DNA of 16,147 nucleotides from positions 1-16,147 of the forward strand of contig CABQIF010000042.1 of assembly GCA_902464115.1 (NCBI GenBank). Reading direction: 5' to 3'. Shown piece by piece: positions 14,501 through 16,147 of this stretch; the first letter of the stretch is position 1, and the number at the start of each line of letters is the position of its first letter. The DNA comes from an uncultured Ruminococcus sp. GTDB lineage: Bacteria; Bacillota; Clostridia; Oscillospirales; Ruminococcaceae. Both the position numbers and the translations under genes were made by a program. The notes under the pieces are model-generated. The model did no database searches, was not told the DNA's origin, and saw only the letters and a list, made by a program, of their open reading frames with translations.

Positions 14501-14671
14501 CATCGGCTGCCGTCCAAAATGTGCCGGCTGCTGCGGTGGAACTCGCATCGGTTCTTGCGGAACAGTTCTTGCACGCTGCTGCTCCATTTTTTGACGGCGT
14601 TCCTGCTGGCTGCGTTGTGCAAGGGAATGCATACCACTTGGAACGGAAGAATTTGAATTCTTTTTTCTCAT
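11564..14671 (-). CDS. DHHW-family protein with a ~595-residue Pro/Gln/Ala-rich cytoplasmic tail
   Basis: A 1035-residue protein. Residues 1-595 are rich in Pro, Gln, Glu and Ala and look disordered, with short ordered motifs: SAVYNRFFED (91-100), AARFFRELFLED (423-434), SAAFYNRLFHD (523-533) and a tandem pair PELLQQVAAMVQQ / PELLQKIVAMAQQ (183-217). A basic stretch precedes one membrane helix (about 598-617). Outside lie EENRVLAEKPKFS...DTVPFRSKL (625-664), typical of DHHW/AlgJ proteins, then a Thr/Ala linker (694-743), then the DHHW domain with RTDHHW (Asp 847, His 849) and IFKDSYGN (Ser 972). The family acts with MBOAT proteins to acylate surface polysaccharides. Start: AAGGAGG overlaps the MBOAT stop, with a 7-base spacing. 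The tail length is unusual for DHHW proteins and may be a scaffold. Confidence 0.85.
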   Translation of the reverse strand: MRKKNSNSSVPSGMHSLAQRSQQERRQKMEQQRARTVPQEPMRVPPQQPAHFGRQPMQQVPPPPVQKPAKAISREALQEIQQQATQQPEESAVYNRFFEDISVEEPQTPKKSAPQAAAAVPPTNPAEPEKSAPKMPPVRDARAMPQAKPTPAESQQAEPAQPTPEPPKPVEPQATAESAAVSPELLQQVAAMVQQDATGKATLTPELLQKIVAMAQQQTAANPEVSAVSESPAEPQAVPTPEPVAEPVPPQKKSRPARPQRRAPQMPVQTAAPESIQQPISEPEPQPEPEPAIASPFITTAMLRQMKAEGKTLDDLQPADTKTEKSTPVRRYQGKPAAETTAVPQSEPARPSFRPVKPQDISIDTAAPEPIPDWFSEEETPQVAEQRTKYLKNRQPRESVAELTGAAEKKPRAIPNGKQPSKAARFFRELFLEDAPVDPEQQKPVLPLTRNTAPPQPEPVATPPQQPIAEPVAPLMPEMAAPVPEQPMMPPVQEAPASPKPEKRPVISHAREEEPEPEPQLESAAFYNRLFHDFPEQPEQQVPPTEEEMAQQQHKKDVIESVKGAVSEAEQPGNPPHKKRLTKREYMQRKAQRFSKTIGVSLLSGVVVVLAVVLLLAPRSTISYEENRVLAEKPKFSLTSLLDGSYTSGWSEYYNDTVPFRSKLKKTISAMMQWTGVQSEEDTVFFGNVPQVQKKTATPAATTEAVETTVAVAAAGSDETNTEPAVTTTVVTTTEDPDDVPAAEIGEGIILDHKRAVCVYGGSFSVGQDYAETLNAYQQDLGSDVQVYSLVAPTAVSYYLPEEYANYTASETENIDNINSYLKGVKPVDVYNALKPHTAEAIYARTDHHWLPLGAYYAAEAFAKVADVPFASLSDYNTAMKKDYVGSMYTYTESAVLLDNPEEFTYYIPKNKYKTTYYSTSFTDPTEGDLLMNLDGYDNSMYYLVFMGGDDKITHVETDCKNGRTLVIFKDSYGNALVPCLTSSFENIYVCDMRYFELNAIDFCKQVGCTDLLFAMNTFSATGGNESYLESNRVQ

Positions 14672-14683
14672 GACAATGCCTCC

Positions 14684-16087
14684 TTAAAAACGCAGATACA
14701 AGAATGGACGATTCGTTGCATTGACCAGCAGAATGCTGGATACAATCAGAATAACGACTGCTAAGATTGTTCCGCAAACGGAAAGGGTAAGATATGCCCC
14801 TGGACTTTTCTGCATGGCACGTTTCGGCAGTTCCAGAATCGGGAAGCAGCCAATCAATGCAATCACTAACAAAAAGACATTCGTCATGATGGAGGTTTGC
14901 AGGACAGCATCTGTTAAGCCATGTCCGCCAAATCCAAACATACACTTCAGGCAAGCTCCAAGCTGACCGAAGTCCTCAAAATAGAAAATACCAAAGCCCA
15001 CCACGATGACAATTTTATTATAGATATGCCGGATAACCAGCGGAATTTTTTTCATCCGCTTCTTGCCAATCAACAATTCAATCAGAATAAACAAGCCATA
15101 ATACAAGCCCCAAAGAATAAAGTTCCAGCTTGCACCGTGCCAAAGTCCGGTACAGAACCAAACTAAGAACAATCCGCCGTATTTTCTCCGTTTACCGAAA
15201 ATCGGAATGTACAGCACATAGTCCCGGAAAAATGTTCCCAGGGAAATATGCCAACGCTGCCAGAATTCTGTAATGTCCTTACACAGGAACGGATGCCGGA
15301 AGTTTTCTTCCAGCTGAAAGCCCATCATGCGGGCAATTCCGATTGCCATATCAGAATAACCGGAGAAGTCAAAGTAAATCTGCATTGCATAGACGATGAC
15401 ACCATACCAAGCTCCTAGCGTGGTCTGCTGTTCGATGTTTCCATTTGCAAGGAACTGGTCAACGATATTTCCCAAATTATCGGCAATGATCACCTTTTTG
15501 CCCAGACCAATAATCACCCGCATCATGCCTTCATACAGGTCAGATGGATTGCAGCGACGAACTGCCAGTTGATTTTGCATCGTTTCATAACGGGCAATCG
15601 GACCTTGCATAATGACAGGGAAAAATGTCATATACAGCAGGAAACGAGAGAACTTCTGCTCTGCTTCGACTTTTCCCCAATAGCAATCCACGATGTACGA
15701 AACTGCACGGAATGTATAAAAACTGATGCCGATCGGCAACGGGAAATTCGGAACGGGAATTGAAAGCGAAAACCAGTTGTTCAGATTCTCTATGAAAAAT
15801 CCCGTATATTTAAACAGAATCAACATGCCAAGGTGGAATACCAAGGACAGGACAAGCGAAACTTTTGCCGTGCGGCTCTCAGGGTCAGCAGAAATCAGTC
15901 TGCCGAACAGATAATTGAGCAGCGTACTCATCAGCAACAGCCAGATGAAAACAGGTTCGCCCCATGCATAAAAAACAAGCGAACACACAATCAATACAGC
16001 GTTGCGGTAACGGGGTTTTGCCACATAGTACGCAATCAACGACAGGGGCAAAAAGAGATAGAGAAAAAATAAACTTGAAAATACCAT
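14684..16087 (-). CDS. MBOAT-family O-acyltransferase (AlgI/DltB-like)
   Basis: A polytopic membrane protein (467 residues, about 11-12 segments) of the membrane-bound O-acyltransferase family. It shows the AlgI-like sequence SFYTFRAVSYIVD (122-134), QIYFDFSGYSDMAIG (236-250), FWQRWHISLGTFFRDY (275-290, His 280) and GLWHGASWNFILWG (314-327) with the invariant catalytic His 317. Such proteins pass an acyl group from a cytoplasmic donor through the membrane to an extracytoplasmic acceptor or partner (AlgJ/X, DltD). Here the partners would be the two DHHW proteins downstream, and the donor the operon's ACP. The ATG at 16087 has GAGG 11 bases upstream. The stop TAA is part of the next gene's ribosome site (TTAAGGAGG), so expression is tightly coupled. 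First gene of the operon in view. Confidence 0.93.
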   Translation of the reverse strand: MVFSSLFFLYLFLPLSLIAYYVAKPRYRNAVLIVCSLVFYAWGEPVFIWLLLMSTLLNYLFGRLISADPESRTAKVSLVLSLVFHLGMLILFKYTGFFIENLNNWFSLSIPVPNFPLPIGISFYTFRAVSYIVDCYWGKVEAEQKFSRFLLYMTFFPVIMQGPIARYETMQNQLAVRRCNPSDLYEGMMRVIIGLGKKVIIADNLGNIVDQFLANGNIEQQTTLGAWYGVIVYAMQIYFDFSGYSDMAIGIARMMGFQLEENFRHPFLCKDITEFWQRWHISLGTFFRDYVLYIPIFGKRRKYGGLFLVWFCTGLWHGASWNFILWGLYYGLFILIELLIGKKRMKKIPLVIRHIYNKIVIVVGFGIFYFEDFGQLGACLKCMFGFGGHGLTDAVLQTSIMTNVFLLVIALIGCFPILELPKRAMQKSPGAYLTLSVCGTILAVVILIVSSILLVNATNRPFLYLRF

Positions 16088-16147
16088 TTTTTACATTGCC
16101 TCGTTTGTTCTGAAATTTCATTCCACAGATTGGTTTTTCTTTCTTTG
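16088..16147 (-). other. Region upstream of the operon; no promoter seen
   Basis: Sixty bases before the MBOAT start, containing GAGG (ribosome site) and purine-rich sequence. No -35/-10 pair is visible. The promoter, or an upstream operon gene, must lie beyond the right edge. One frame read from the edge is open for nine codons and then stops at 16118-16120, which would fit the tail of an upstream gene but is too short to call. Confidence 0.3.

Noticed and set aside
15885..16121. Minus-strand 78-codon frame overlapping the MBOAT start
   Set aside because: It overlaps conserved MBOAT coding sequence in another frame and has no family resemblance.

Overview
The window looks like chromosome from a Gram-positive Clostridia, most likely Ruminococcus or a close relative in the Oscillospiraceae. 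This is an inference from four things: near-consensus sigma-A promoters (TTGACA, 17-18 bp, TATAAT), strong AAGGAG ribosome sites, moderate GC, and surface proteins with long threonine-rich linkers. No rRNA, tRNA, CRISPR array, insertion sequence or phage gene is visible. No gap between genes exceeds 300 bases.

Left part (1-5950): mostly housekeeping and small membrane genes. On the minus strand are the 5' part of a TepA-type ClpP-like protease and a zinc-ribbon, one-TM, Thr-linker protein with an SH3-like end. Divergent from these, on the plus strand, come mscL with a coupled CPBP-family membrane protease gene, then a DUF5662 gene with dtd (D-aminoacyl-tRNA deacylase), then a DUF2798 membrane protein behind an elaborate leader, then a protein whose N-terminus resembles the RRXRR/PLMP motif. 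Most of these units have a recognisable promoter and a rho-independent terminator.

Middle (5957-7944): a minus-strand ABC-F ATPase of the YdiF type with its own promoter.

Right part (8043-16087): a five-gene minus-strand operon, read from right to left: MBOAT O-acyltransferase, a 1035-residue DHHW (AlgX/AlgJ-like) protein with a very long cytoplasmic Pro/Gln/Ala tail, a second DHHW protein anchored through a zinc-ribbon/TM/Thr-linker module, an FkbH-type HAD enzyme, and an acyl carrier protein. The layout parallels Dlt (loading enzyme, carrier, MBOAT DltB, SGNH-like DltD) and Alg (AlgI, AlgJ/X), but FkbH takes the place of an adenylating enzyme. The inferred function is to make an acyl-ACP, possibly glyceryl-ACP, move the acyl group across the membrane through the MBOAT, and attach it to a surface polymer with the DHHW proteins. 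This operon is the strongest candidate here for an undescribed system.
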